Under the pieces are notes generated by a model. The model was not told the origin of the DNA. It made no database searches and saw nothing but the letters and a program-made list of their open reading frames with translations. A stretch of 64,000 bases of DNA from Nitrospira sp. MA-1 (GTDB taxonomy: Bacteria > Nitrospirota > Nitrospiria > Nitrospirales > UBA8639), in NCBI GenBank assembly GCA_032139905.1, contig JAQJDB010000007.1, positions 310,001 to 374,000 of the forward strand. The letters are read 5' to 3'. The translations under genes were made by a program, and so were the position numbers. Below, piece after piece: positions 54,583-64,000 of the stretch (positions are counted from its first letter, which is position 1; every line of letters starts with the position of its first letter).

Positions 54583-55050
54583 TTATGGGGTCGACCAAGA
54601 CCTGATCGGCACCGTCGATATGGAATTTTTTGGTGAGCCTTCGATCACTTTATCGCTGTATACGAGATAAATGAAGGTTTGACGTTTCTTGTCAAAAAAT
54701 CTGACCACCTGCAATTTTTTAAAGATTAATGAGCGACTCTCGTGAAACACCTTTTCCCCCTCTTCAAGCTCAGCAACAATGTGAATGGGGCCGACCTGCC
54801 TGCAGGCAATTGACGCATCTGAAGTGTCCTCAGCGACACCAACCATACCCTTTAACCCTCCTGTTTTTGAGCGACTCAGATGGCAGGTGACTCCTTCAAT
54901 TTTTGGATCATCAAATGCTTCAATCACAATTTTGTGATCTGGGCCCAAAAAATTGAATTTGGTATCCACACTTCCAATTTCCTCAGCATAGGCACCAGAA
55001 ACCAGTGATATAGAAAAGATCAAAGACATCCATGCAACATTGGGATTCAT
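54583..55050 (-). CDS. creA: CreA family exported protein
   Basis: A 155-residue protein with a signal peptide ([13 protein letters not shown]). The mature part, with [37 protein letters not shown] and [10 protein letters not shown], matches the CreA family, whose function remains unknown. Two conserved cysteines are present. GGAG is seven bases upstream of the ATG. Confidence 0.9.
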   Translation of the reverse strand: MNPNVAWMSLIFSISLVSGAYAEEIGSVDTKFNFLGPDHKIVIEAFDDPKIEGVTCHLSRSKTGGLKGMVGVAEDTSDASIACRQVGPIHIVAELEEGEKVFHESRSLIFKKLQVVRFFDKKRQTFIYLVYSDKVIEGSPKNSISTVPIRSWSTP

Positions 55051-55319
55051 TTACTATCTCCTCTGAGCGTTATTTGTATGGTTGATAGGACAACTTGTAT
55101 GAATTTGCACTCTACGCTATTTGGGACCATAAACAACACAACCAAAACATTGAAACCTTCATCGAGAAGTTCCAGTTTTTTTATTGATAAGGAGAGCTAT
55201 GGTGTGGATTTGGTTGCAGCCCTCAATGAGGCGTCTTCATCTACCCTGAAAGCCCACTCCGGCTCCTTATTCATGGCCCATGCCCGTTCCGTCTATGGAG
55301 ACGATCACTACCAGAGGTG

Positions 55320-55763
55320 TTACCGGGCCTTGGTATTATGAGGGGAAGGCTCTGGCGTTGAGTAGAATTCCCCTATCATTAATTTCCACTTTTCGTCCTT
55401 CATGTCGGGCCAATCATTTTTATTAAAGCCTGGCGCCGTTTCTAATTTTTTCGATTGAATATCCAGAGTCAAATGTTCCTGGCCTGGTGGATGTGCAAGC
55501 GATGCCCATGGGACGGCAAAGAGCTTGTCCCCCATATCTAAAAATCCTCCAAAGGATAAAACCGCATATCCGACTTTTCCGTCACTCCCTATAACCAGTT
55601 CTTCAATCAGCCCAATGTCTTCACCTTGGAGATTTTTGACGGATTTCCCAACTTGCTCACTGGCCTTGTAGGAATCCTGGTCTAAATTTGCAGCTAAAGC
55701 TTGGGAAAGGGGTGCGACGAGCAAGATAAAACCCCAAAAAATAAATAGAAGCGAAACCGGCAT
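55320..55763 (-). CDS. Exported PRC-barrel domain protein
   Basis: A 147-residue protein with a signal peptide ending near QALAANL and a PRC-barrel domain (VGKSVKNLQGEDIGLIEELVIGSDGKVGYAVLSFGGF). PRC-barrels occur in photosynthetic reaction-centre H subunits and in many small stress proteins. GGAGG stands six bases before the ATG. Confidence 0.85.
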   Translation of the reverse strand: MPVSLLFIFWGFILLVAPLSQALAANLDQDSYKASEQVGKSVKNLQGEDIGLIEELVIGSDGKVGYAVLSFGGFLDMGDKLFAVPWASLAHPPGQEHLTLDIQSKKLETAPGFNKNDWPDMKDEKWKLMIGEFYSTPEPSPHNTKAR

Positions 55764-56069
55764 TCAGACCTCCATTCTGTTTTTGTGTCGTCTGGGCCAT
55801 TGGGCATCGAAATCTTCTTATGCAGGCGGCAGCGTGCCCCCTTCAATAAAGAGCCATAAATGATTCTCTAACATAGATGAAATAGGGCGGTCTATTAGGA
55901 CGTTGTCCGCTCCTCAATCTTGAGGTATTTCCTCGGGTACGCAGGGATAGGATAAAGCCCAGGGAAGATTTAATAAGTTACCCATTCAAGGGTTTTTGAT
56001 AGTGGCCGATCCCCTAGGAATCCGCTAAAAGTTACCAGCCTGATTCTATCTATGGTGGAGGGGGCCTAC
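55764..56069. other. Divergent gap
   Basis: About 305 bases between divergent genes (PRC-barrel to the left, receiver protein to the right). It should contain promoters for both; none is clear by eye. Confidence 0.4.
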
Positions 56070-56501
56070 ATGATTTATCTTGTGATAGAAGATCAAAAAA
56101 TTTCAGAAATCATTGCAGAGCGTTTGCGGAAAATGGGTAAAAAGACGAGGGTAATTTCCCAATCGGAGGAATTGTGGATGGGCATTCGGGAAAGTTCTCC
56201 CGATATCATTATTCTGGATGGTAATAGCCCGCATATTAATGCTCTGGAAATTTTGAAGGATCTTAAAGCCCAGGAATATAAAGGCCAGACTATAGTTTTA
56301 GGAGGTGAATCTTCTGCCCCGTTTACCCCTGAAATCTCCCGTTTCGGTGCTATTCAGACAGCCGGTCGCCCTCTGGCGGCCAGTCGCATAATGGGCGCTA
56401 TCAGGATTGCCCAAGAACATTTGAATGCGGATCTATGGCGTTCCTCGTCAAGCAGATCTGAAGTGATGAGGGATTCCGGCCAAAAGGCAACCTTTTTATA
56501 G
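56070..56501 (+). CDS. Stand-alone response-regulator receiver domain
   Basis: A 143-residue protein that is little more than a receiver domain: acidic pair E7/D8, phospho-acceptor D50 in IIILDGNSP, and the usual fifth-strand region AGRPLAAS, in which the normally invariant lysine is arginine (R100). No output domain. Substitution of the lysine often marks atypical, phosphorylation-independent receivers. Start 56070 is supported by GGAGGGGG. Confidence 0.75.
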   Translation: MIYLVIEDQKISEIIAERLRKMGKKTRVISQSEELWMGIRESSPDIIILDGNSPHINALEILKDLKAQEYKGQTIVLGGESSAPFTPEISRFGAIQTAGRPLAASRIMGAIRIAQEHLNADLWRSSSSRSEVMRDSGQKATFL

Positions 56502-56571
56502 ACCCTAGGACTGAAAAGTTTGAAAATATTCATGCTGAAAAATTCGGGGTAATCCCAAGGAGGAAATTGTT

Positions 56572-56961
56572 ATGCCAAACACCAATGCATCATTTTCGGC
56601 ATTTTCCCGTGTAGATCAATTGAAACAGCAACTGGAAAAGCTAGAGAATCTCAGTCAGACCGAGGTTGATGCCAAAGAATTGGACAATTTTGATCGTGAG
56701 ACTGAAAAAATTTTGAAGCGTGTGGATGGAAGAGATACCAAAATGGCCGCCTATAGTTTTGCCACCATGGCAGAGGCAGAAGCTTTGGTCAATCTTCCTG
56801 AGTCCGCTCAAGAACCGACCTCCCGTGACCTTTTGCAAAAGTCTCTACAGCAGAGACGACAAGTGTTGTTGGGAATGGTTAGTGAAATGGAAGGCATGGA
56901 GGAAGCGGAAGCGGAAGTGTTAACGGGAGAAGATAAGGAAGATCCCCCGCTCATGGGATAA
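56572..56961 (+). CDS. Small acidic coiled-coil protein, unknown
   Basis: A 129-residue acidic, helical protein. Residues 12-50 form a likely coiled coil (VDQLKQQLEKLENLSQTEVDAKEL); the C-terminal half is rich in glutamate. Excellent ribosome site (AAGGAGG). It follows the receiver gene by 70 bases and may be its partner. Not recognised. Confidence 0.6.
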   Translation: MPNTNASFSAFSRVDQLKQQLEKLENLSQTEVDAKELDNFDRETEKILKRVDGRDTKMAAYSFATMAEAEALVNLPESAQEPTSRDLLQKSLQQRRQVLLGMVSEMEGMEEAEAEVLTGEDKEDPPLMG

Positions 56962-57055
56962 ATCCCTAGAAGAACCTGAGCCCGAAACACGTTGTTTCAT
57001 TGAGGGCGGCTGGGCCTCCGTGATGTTCCTGTCGGTCACGATTGAATAGGCTGAT

Positions 57056-58058
57056 TCACACCTGGATTTTTTTGAACACACGAAAAAGGTACAGAAGTGA
57101 GGGTAAGACCACAATCATTCCTGCCACCAATGCGAAGAGAAGCAATTCCAGCGTTGAAGCCGGGGCCGTGGTGTTGAAAATGGTTAAATCGGGTTTTATG
57201 AGATATGGATATTGACCAAATCCCCATCCCCAGATAATAGCGGTGACATACCCGACGGCTGATATCCGGGCGAGGTGAAATCGTTTGGTCCACAGCCCAA
57301 TTATACTTGCCAGCATCCCTAATAAAGCCAGAATGAGAAATACCCATCCGTTTGGACTTTGTAGCAATCCTTGGCTGATTTCTGAAGCGTAATTTTTCGT
57401 GAGGAGGAGGGTCAGGATAGCCATTATGGCTGAAGTCCGCAAGCGACCACAGAGCTTTTCGGCGATACAGACCTCTGAGAGCCGGTAACGGGGTTTCATG
57501 GATTAAGTAGGTTGATGCCAAAAATGCAAAAAGCGTGATCGTCCAGATTCCCACTGCCAACGGGAAAGGTTGAATCCATGGGAGCACAAACACGTCAACG
57601 AATCCTCCTTGAACGTTCTGCAGGTAGCTGGAGGTTAGCGTGCCAAGAATAATGCCTAAGAACATCGCCGTGATCAGACTGGAGAGCCCGAAGAGCGTTC
57701 CCCAGAATCGATGGAGCGGAGACTGCTGGACATCATAACTACGGAAGGCAAAGGCAGATCCTCGAAACACGATACCGGTGAGGAGCAAGGTCAAGGGAAT
57801 GTGGAGTACGGTCGATATTCTGGCATAGGCAAGGGGAAAGGCTGAAAAGAGAAGCGTGATGACCAGGATCAACCATACGTGGTTCGCTTCCCAAATGGGC
57901 CCTATAGCAGTAGAAATCAAGTGACGTTGCGTTTGCGCCTCCGGCCCTCTGGCTAGGAGATACCAAATGCCGGCTCCATAATCTGCTCCGCCCAACAGGG
58001 CATACAAGGTGAGCGATATGACAATGCACCCGGCGATAATTTCCTCAAGCCCTGGCAT
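57056..58058 (-). pseudogene. cydB: Cytochrome bd oxidase subunit II, apparent frameshift
   Basis: The first part (58058 to about 57440) reads EEIIAGCIVISLTLYALLGGADYGAGIWYLLARGPE and continues as a good CydB up to LYRRKALWSLAD. The remaining helices (KNYASEISQGL to the C-terminus) are in the next frame, from about 57440 to 57056. One extra base (or two missing) near 57430-57445 explains the break. Combined length is about 330 residues, normal for CydB. Either a genuine inactivating mutation or a sequencing error. The start ATG has AAGGAAG upstream and overlaps cydA by 14 bases. Confidence 0.8.
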
Positions 58059-59391
58059 GAGTCTTCCTTGAAGATGGACCATCCGGTTCTCCAATCTGTG
58101 GAAATACCGTAAGATGGCGATGTAAAAGCCACAGAACAATTCCAGCCAATCCCAGATATAGCAGGGTAAAAAAGATAAGCGAAACGGTCAGGCCGGTCAT
58201 CGGGGTAACGGCATCAGTGGTGCGCATAATTCCTACGATGATCCAAGGCTGCCGACCGACTTCCGTCACCACCCAACCGGATTCGATGGCGATTAACCCT
58301 AAAGGAGCGCAACCCACTAGGCATCGAAGAAACCAACGGGATTTCCATAGAAATTTCTGTTTCCATATCTTGCAGAATCCCCCCACACTCATGGCCATGA
58401 GGATAAATCCAGAGGCGATCATGATTTGGAATGCGAGATGGACCACTACGAGCGGAGGCCAATCCTGGCGAGGAAAATCCAACAATCCTGTGACAGTTGC
58501 CATAGGATCCCCATGAAGTAAGAGGCTGAGCGCATAAGGAATTTCAATTCCATATGAAATCGTTGCGGTGGAGCCATCGGGAATGCCTCCAATCCAAAGG
58601 GAAGCGCCGGAGGTGGTATGAAAATGTCCTTCGAGCGCCGCCAGTTTAATCGGGCTGTAGGTGGCCACTGCGCGGGCGAGCAAGTCTCCACTCAGAGGTT
58701 GAAAGATGGCCGCCACTCCCCCTGTCATCAAGGCAATTCGGAGCGCCTCCTGGTGAAAGGGATTTTCCGGTTGCCGAAGTAAGAAAAAAGCATGCACACC
58801 CGCCACAAGGAACCCGATTGCCACAAATGCCGCCAGAATCATGTGATGCGATTCATGTAGCCCGATCGGATTGGTAAAGGTGGCAAGCGGGGCAATCTGG
58901 GTAGGCTGTCCATCGAGTAGCTGAAACCCGACAGGGTGGTTCATCCAACCATTGGCCAGCACGACAAAAAAAGCGGATAGAACACCACTCACCGTCACGA
59001 TCACTCCGGACATCAAATGCAGATAAGCCGGAATCTTCTTCCACCCATAGAGATAAATTCCCAAAAAGATAGCTTCCGTGAAAAAAGCAAACCCTTCTAA
59101 GGAAAACAAGAGTCCGATAATCGGCCCGGCCCAAGCCATAAATGTCGGCCATAACAGTCCGAGTTCAAAGGAAAGCACCGTGCCGGATACGGCGCCAATG
59201 GCAAAAAGAATGGCGGTTCCCTTTGCCCATCGTGTGGCCAATTCACGAAAGATTTCATTGCCGGTGCGAATATAACGCCATTCTGCAATGACCATGAGTA
59301 GTGGCATGGCCATGCCTGCCACGGCGAATATGATATGAAAACCAAGGGAAATCGCCATTTGGAGACGCGCAGCCAGAAGGTTTTCAATCAT
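58045..59391 (-). CDS. cydA: Cytochrome bd ubiquinol oxidase subunit I
   Basis: A 448-residue subunit of the high-affinity terminal oxidase. Haem ligand H19 (SLGFHIIFAV), the helix region with HESHHMIL, the quinol motif VGRQPW (about 378-383) and TEAIFLGIYLYGW are visible. It is of the short-Q-loop type. It reduces oxygen to water without pumping protons. Nitrospira-like organisms often carry several bd-like oxidases. The start is set at 59391, since the frame upstream of MIENLLAARLQMAISLGF is unrelated. Confidence 0.93.
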   Translation of the reverse strand: MIENLLAARLQMAISLGFHIIFAVAGMAMPLLMVIAEWRYIRTGNEIFRELATRWAKGTAILFAIGAVSGTVLSFELGLLWPTFMAWAGPIIGLLFSLEGFAFFTEAIFLGIYLYGWKKIPAYLHLMSGVIVTVSGVLSAFFVVLANGWMNHPVGFQLLDGQPTQIAPLATFTNPIGLHESHHMILAAFVAIGFLVAGVHAFFLLRQPENPFHQEALRIALMTGGVAAIFQPLSGDLLARAVATYSPIKLAALEGHFHTTSGASLWIGGIPDGSTATISYGIEIPYALSLLLHGDPMATVTGLLDFPRQDWPPLVVVHLAFQIMIASGFILMAMSVGGFCKIWKQKFLWKSRWFLRCLVGCAPLGLIAIESGWVVTEVGRQPWIIVGIMRTTDAVTPMTGLTVSLIFFTLLYLGLAGIVLWLLHRHLTVFPQIGEPDGPSSRKTHARA

Positions 59392-59492
59392 CTTAGGCGC
59401 CCGCTCCTCAGTATGATACAGAGTCGTCTCTTCAATTTCGTCCTGGTTAAAAAGTTTTGAAAAATGCGATGTCCGATCAGTCCTGAAGACGG

Positions 59493-60098
59493 TCAGGTAA
59501 GGGATTGGGCTGAACTCTCCCTTCGAGGGCAATGATGGGCCCTGGCCTGTTTAAGGGCATACGCATACCATTCCAGTTCTTCAAAAAACTCCCGGGCTTT
59601 GTGATGGAATTTTTGATCAGCAGGCGTGCCATCTTCCTGAAAGGCGTCCTGAACATGGGGGATGGGGAACAGAGAGGGAATACTCGACATTCCCAGTTCA
59701 GCCAACATGGCCCTGAGGGTCATTGCCGCACGAACGCCGCCGAACCCACCTGCTGAATAACACACGATGGCGGAAGGTTTTCGAAAGTATTCCTCAAGAA
59801 AATGGTCTAATACGTTCGAGAGGACAGGAGGAATGGTATGATTATATTCGCCCGACACAATAATATAACCGTCAGCCGGAATAATCAGATCAGCCACAAG
59901 TTGGAGGAGGTGAGGCGCCTGACCCGGCTGATACTCTTTGTACATTTTATCCAACAACGGGAGAGGAAAGAGAAGAGGATCGATGAGCGACGCCGTATGC
60001 CCACGTGTTTGGCAGGTGTTCAGCATAAACCTGGCGGCCTTGATACCCTGCCGGTCGGTTCTCACTGATCCATAAATTATAGCCAAATTCAGTGGCAT
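59493..60098 (-). CDS. NAD(P)H-dependent FMN reductase
   Basis: A 201-residue flavodoxin-fold protein. The FMN phosphate loop IIYGSVRTDRQG is at the N-terminus and the GEYNHTIPPVLSNVLDHF segment is typical of the FMN_red family. The start at 60098 places the first beta strand at the N-terminus; the open frame extends 86 codons further but without family similarity. Confidence 0.88.
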   Translation of the reverse strand: MPLNLAIIYGSVRTDRQGIKAARFMLNTCQTRGHTASLIDPLLFPLPLLDKMYKEYQPGQAPHLLQLVADLIIPADGYIIVSGEYNHTIPPVLSNVLDHFLEEYFRKPSAIVCYSAGGFGGVRAAMTLRAMLAELGMSSIPSLFPIPHVQDAFQEDGTPADQKFHHKAREFFEELEWYAYALKQARAHHCPRRESSAQSLT

Positions 60099-60394
60099 GG
60101 AGAATTTTCTCTTAATCCAACCATTTATATCGAATGATTTCTGGATGAACAGATTATCCCAAAGTAGAATTTTCAGTGTTGACAGTTTAAACCGTGTGTT
60201 CGACCACAGGGTGTAGACAAATCGCAAGTGAGCCTTTAAAAAAGATCCATTGAGCGAAGGAAGGAAGTACCCATAATCTGTCAATCGTGTCATCCGATTG
60301 CCGGGTTCCGGAAAGACGTCATGGCAAAAGTTGGCCTGGCCTAAATCCCGGTTCAAAAGGAGAAGCGATTGAAAGTCGGAATGTGGAGAGGGTC

Positions 60395-61033
60395 ATGATA
60401 TCTAAATGGATCGATATCTCAATGCCTTTGTATCCGGGAATGGTTCAAAGACCCGGAGACCCACCATTTCAGATGGAACCGGTGACGGACAGAAAAAATG
60501 GGGATAAGGTTCCTGTCTCAAAAATATCAATGAGTTCCCATGCCGGAACGCATATTGGCGCTCCGGTGAAATGTGAAAAATCTTTTCAAGATAATGAACA
60601 AACAGAATTTTCAGCAACAATAGGCCTGGCCAAAGTGATTGAGATCCAAGATAGGAATTCTGTAAAAGCGGAAGAATTAAAAAAACACCGGATCTATTCG
60701 CATGATCGGATTCTTCTGAAAACACGCAATTCCGCCTCTGACTGGTACTCGGAACACCCCCCTGAAGATACAATCTTTCTTGACCGAACTGCCGCGGCAT
60801 GGCTTGCTGAACGGCGGGTGAGCACCGTCGGAATTGATGCGCTGTTTATTGGAGGGAAACACCAAAATGGGAAAGAGATTGTTCGCATGCTAATCCAAGC
60901 CGGGATTGTCATTATTGAAGGACTCGAATTTTCTCGAGTGAAACCGGGTGAGTATATGCTCATCTGTTTACCCTTAAAAATTCCGAATGGAGATGGTGCT
61001 CCGGCAAGGGCCATTCTCCAACCGGTCCGGTAG
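60395..61033 (+). CDS. Cyclase-family (kynurenine formamidase-like) protein
   Basis: A 212-residue protein of the cyclase/formamidase family, with WIDISMPLYPGM at the start and the metal motif region SSHAGTHIGAP at 47-57. The motif keeps both histidines (H49, H53) but glycine stands at 55 where aspartate normally binds the metals, so catalysis may be altered or lost. GGAGAGGG precedes the ATG at 60395. It diverges from the FMN reductase gene. Confidence 0.8.
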   Translation: MISKWIDISMPLYPGMVQRPGDPPFQMEPVTDRKNGDKVPVSKISMSSHAGTHIGAPVKCEKSFQDNEQTEFSATIGLAKVIEIQDRNSVKAEELKKHRIYSHDRILLKTRNSASDWYSEHPPEDTIFLDRTAAAWLAERRVSTVGIDALFIGGKHQNGKEIVRMLIQAGIVIIEGLEFSRVKPGEYMLICLPLKIPNGDGAPARAILQPVR

Positions 61034-61180
61034 TGGGAAGGGAAAGTAATAGGTCGCTCATGCCGATGAATAGTTATCCAATCCTCAAGAACGAAATGAT
61101 CAGGAGGTTTATTGATGGTTCCTGTGACCCATGCTTAAGTTCGGTGCCCCCACCTCTTTTGCCGAACATGGCTCCCTCCG

Positions 61181-62329
61181 ATGCCTGAAATCCATCAGAA
61201 GGAATTCTCAGAATTCGAACGTAAGGCTTCCTCTCCACTTCCTTCATCCGAAATCGAAGCTGGTTATCTCTCTCCATTATTTCAGGGACCGATCAATATC
61301 CGGTCCATTGCCCTTACAGGACTGTTTGTCTATGCCTCACTCATGGTGATGTATGTGGCCAAGGCCATCATGCTTCCTGTATTCGTGGCTTTATTTCTGA
61401 ATCTTTTGTTTGCTCCTCTTGTCCGGGGGGGTGAAAAAATACATATTCCCGCCCCGTTTGCGGCTGGGGGGATTCTTCTCGTTTTAATCAGCACCCTGAC
61501 GTTTGGAATTATTCAGCTGTCGACTCCCGCTTCTCTCTGGCTGGACCGTGCCCCGGATGCCTTACAACAGGTAGAGCATAAAATCCGGTCCATCAAAAGT
61601 TCAGTCCTGGAAATGGGGGAGGCGACCAAAGCACTGGAACATATGGCCAGTCTTTCGGAATCCCGGAAAGCCCAGAATATTCAAGTGAAAACCGAAAGTT
61701 TGGGTGGTCAATTGATCTATTGGACCACGGAATTTATTCTGGGGCTGGTTTCAACCATGATTCTACTGTATTTTTTCCTTGCGTCCGGTGATTTATTTCT
61801 GGAAAAACTCGTGAAAGTTCTTCCACGATTTTCGGATAAACGACGTGCAGTGGAAATTGTCCGAGGAATAGAGGGAAATATTTCCAGTTACCTTGTCACG
61901 GTGACCAGTGTAAATGTTGGTCTTGCGCTGGCGACAAGTCTCGCCATGTATCTGCTCGGCATGCCTAACCCGTTTTTGTGGGGAGCCATGGCGGGTATTC
62001 TGAATTTCATCCCTTATGTTGGAAGCATTATTGGTTTAGGAGCGGTGACGTTGGCAGCGATCCTCACATTTGAACATATGAATGTCGTGGCTGTGGTGTC
62101 CGGGACCTATTTATTTCTGACGGCTATTGAAGGAAGTGTTATCACACCCCATTTATTAGGACGAAAACTGACATTAAATCCTGTGATAATTTTGGTCAGT
62201 GTCTTGTTCTGGGGCTGGTTATGGGGAGTCGTCGGGGCGCTGCTTGCGGTACCATTTGTCGCATCCCTTAAAATTATTTGCGATCAAATTGAGCCGCTTC
62301 ATTCCATCGGAGAATTTTTAAGTCGTTAA
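61181..62329 (+). CDS. AI-2E family permease (PerM-type)
   Basis: A 382-residue membrane protein with about seven helices and the family's central amphipathic domain (VEHKIRSIKSSVLEMGEATKALEHMA), and the conserved NFIPYVGSIIG and LNPVIILVSVLFWGWLWGVVGALLAVP segments. Despite the family name, only some members transport autoinducer-2; others act as ion antiporters. Confidence 0.9.
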   Translation: MPEIHQKEFSEFERKASSPLPSSEIEAGYLSPLFQGPINIRSIALTGLFVYASLMVMYVAKAIMLPVFVALFLNLLFAPLVRGGEKIHIPAPFAAGGILLVLISTLTFGIIQLSTPASLWLDRAPDALQQVEHKIRSIKSSVLEMGEATKALEHMASLSESRKAQNIQVKTESLGGQLIYWTTEFILGLVSTMILLYFFLASGDLFLEKLVKVLPRFSDKRRAVEIVRGIEGNISSYLVTVTSVNVGLALATSLAMYLLGMPNPFLWGAMAGILNFIPYVGSIIGLGAVTLAAILTFEHMNVVAVVSGTYLFLTAIEGSVITPHLLGRKLTLNPVIILVSVLFWGWLWGVVGALLAVPFVASLKIICDQIEPLHSIGEFLSR

Positions 62330-62416
62330 GTTTACAATAGTTAGAGCAAACTGCTGCCTACTCGAATTATGGCGGGATGATGAATTTCATTGATCTCGCG
62401 ACAGGGTAAGGAACTC

Positions 62417-63793
62417 ATGCCGGCTTGGGTATTAAATTGGTTGAATAAACTCCGTTCGAGTCTCTGGCTCATACCCACTTGTATGACCCTTGCCGCTATT
62501 CTCCTCTCGTTGGTCGTACCGTATTTTGACAAATATTTTTCTCCCGGGAATATTGATTTTCTCCAATGGCTAAGCAACATGGGTCCTGAAGGAGCGATGA
62601 CTCTCCTTTCGACCATTGCCGGGTCCATGATCACTATAGCGGGCGTCGTGTTTTCCATTACGATTGTGGCCCTCACCCTGGCTTCGGGGCAATTCGGCCC
62701 ACGTCTGTTAGGAAATTTTTTGCGGGATCGAGGGAATCAAGTAGTTCTGGGAACGTTTGTGGCGACTTTCCTGTATTGTCTGCTCGTCTTGCGAACCATC
62801 CATGTGGATCCTGATGGCTCTACGCCATATTGGGGAACGTTGGCGGGCCTTATTTTGGCTGTGTGCAGCCTAGGGGTATTGATTTATTTCATGCATCATA
62901 TTGCTGTTTCCATACAAGCCCCCAATTTGATCGCTGCGGTATATGGGGAATTGGAAGAAGACCTGGCCAGGCTTTTTCCAGAGCGTTTGGGACTGGCCGA
63001 TGAGAATGAGGCGAACAAAACCCGTATTCCTTCTATCCTGTCCAGGATAGAAAAAGAGGGAATGGAAATTAAGGCCGACATTGGGGGTTACCTTCAGGCA
63101 ATTGAAAATGATGCCCTTATGGAAATCGCTCGTGAACAGAATTTAGTGATATTTCTTCATTATCGGCCGGGGCACTTTATCACCAAGGGAGCATCATTAG
63201 CCAAAGTACTGGCCCTTGGGCCGATGGCAGATGTCGTAACCCCACAGATTAACAAGCAAATGATCTGTGGATCCAACCGAACCCAGGAACAGGATATTGA
63301 GTTTTCCGTACTTCAACTTGTTGAAGTGGCCGTGCGGGCACTTTCACCTGGAATAAACGACCCGTTCACTTGCGTCCATTGTATTGATCATCTTAGCGCG
63401 ATTTTATGCCAGCTTGGGCAAAGAAAGTTTCCATCTCCTTTCCGGTACGACTCTGAGGGAGTTCTTCGTGTGATTGCTCCGTCTGTCACCTTTGAAGGCG
63501 TCATGAATGCGGCTTTTAATCAAATCCGACAAAACGGAAAAGGCAATGTGGCGGTGACCATCTGCTTGTTGGACGGTTTGGGACGAATAGGTGAAACCGC
63601 GGAACGAAATGAGGATCGTGTGGCAATCCTTCGTCATGTCGAAATGGTCCAAAGAGGGAGCCGGGAATCCATCCAGGAAAAAAATGACTTAGAGGCTGTG
63701 GAGGATCGGTGCCGCCAGGTCATGGCTTCTTTAAGTATGGGAGAAAGCCGGAGTTCTTTTTTGATGGACAAATTGTTGCATATCCTTCCCTAA
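62417..63793 (+). CDS. DUF2254 membrane protein
   Basis: A 458-residue membrane protein with four N-terminal helices (about 15-165) including LSTIAGSMITIAGVVFSITIVALTLASGQFGPRLLGNF, the DUF2254 hallmark, followed by a soluble domain with ALSPGINDPFTCVHCIDHL. Function unknown. Start 62417 is supported by AAGGAA six bases upstream; a TTG nine codons earlier is less likely. Confidence 0.88.
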   Translation: MPAWVLNWLNKLRSSLWLIPTCMTLAAILLSLVVPYFDKYFSPGNIDFLQWLSNMGPEGAMTLLSTIAGSMITIAGVVFSITIVALTLASGQFGPRLLGNFLRDRGNQVVLGTFVATFLYCLLVLRTIHVDPDGSTPYWGTLAGLILAVCSLGVLIYFMHHIAVSIQAPNLIAAVYGELEEDLARLFPERLGLADENEANKTRIPSILSRIEKEGMEIKADIGGYLQAIENDALMEIAREQNLVIFLHYRPGHFITKGASLAKVLALGPMADVVTPQINKQMICGSNRTQEQDIEFSVLQLVEVAVRALSPGINDPFTCVHCIDHLSAILCQLGQRKFPSPFRYDSEGVLRVIAPSVTFEGVMNAAFNQIRQNGKGNVAVTICLLDGLGRIGETAERNEDRVAILRHVEMVQRGSRESIQEKNDLEAVEDRCRQVMASLSMGESRSSFLMDKLLHILP

Positions 63794-64000
63794 CTGTGTC
63801 TTTCACTCCTGCTCCTGGGACCATTGATTTGGCCCATGTTAGCCCTCCGGTTCATAATTCGTCGCTTAAGACTTTCGGATTTCTACGCATGGTTTCCCTG
63901 TAAAGCTTGAATGATTGACCGGGAACTTCCCCGCCTTTACCCCACAGACCTTTATTTTACTGTTCATGCCCGTTCCGAGGCAGTTTTTTGACTTTTCAAG

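Noticed and set aside
55078-55341. 87-codon plus-strand frame between creA and the PRC-barrel gene
   Set aside because: No ribosome site, overlaps the end of the convergent gene, no recognisable domain.

Overview
This window looks like chromosomal DNA of a Nitrospirota bacterium, most likely Nitrospira or a close relative with a near-50% GC genome. The support is indirect: a cytochrome P460-type haem protein, a complete 14-function complex I operon with fused nuoCD, a short cytochrome bd oxidase, and many envelope-stress small proteins. There is no rRNA or other taxonomic marker, so the assignment is an inference.

Layout. Positions 0.2-13.1 kb, all on the minus strand, hold an envelope and TonB region: a VKOR-thioredoxin fusion, a P460-like cytochrome, ExbD, ExbB, two proteins with TonB C-terminal domains, a TPR protein, a TonB-dependent receptor and an exported amidohydrolase. 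Interleaved with these are four divergent copies of a small His-rich protein carrying a CSWxC motif and an R-A/G-P-P tail. Positions 13.4-32.7 kb, plus strand, hold secA, a MidA/NDUFAF7-type methyltransferase and nuoA-nuoN. The methyltransferase sits just ahead of the complex it probably helps assemble. A DMT transporter, an exported ankyrin protein and an unknown membrane-anchored protein follow on the minus strand. Then come purH-purD, a YrdC-family gene and an AbrB/PIN toxin-antitoxin pair (36.3-40.9 kb).

Positions 41.6-45.3 kb are the most striking part: an integron gene-cassette array without a visible integrase (a CALIN-type array). Five complete attC sites can be read. In each cassette that can be tested, the R'' box is the reverse complement of the cassette's own first bases, which is the signature of true cassettes. 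Two near-identical cassettes of about 200 bp have no substantial ORF and flank one gene cassette. The cassette genes encode a protein with a 23-residue repeat plus a C-terminal SH3-like domain, an unknown protein, a possible HEPN-like protein and a VOC-fold protein. A further compact attC-like site of 60 bp lies beyond a minus-strand SDR gene at 46.8 kb.

Positions 47.4-57.0 kb hold an envelope and stress group: a repeated beta-domain exported protein, NhaA, a DUF748 protein, an entericidin-like lipoprotein, two CsbD proteins (one with a signal peptide), CreA, a PRC-barrel protein and a single-domain receiver. Positions 57.0-63.8 kb hold cytochrome bd genes, with cydB interrupted by an apparent frameshift, followed by an FMN reductase, a cyclase-family protein, an AI-2E-type permease and a DUF2254 membrane protein. 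I saw no tRNA, rRNA or CRISPR array.
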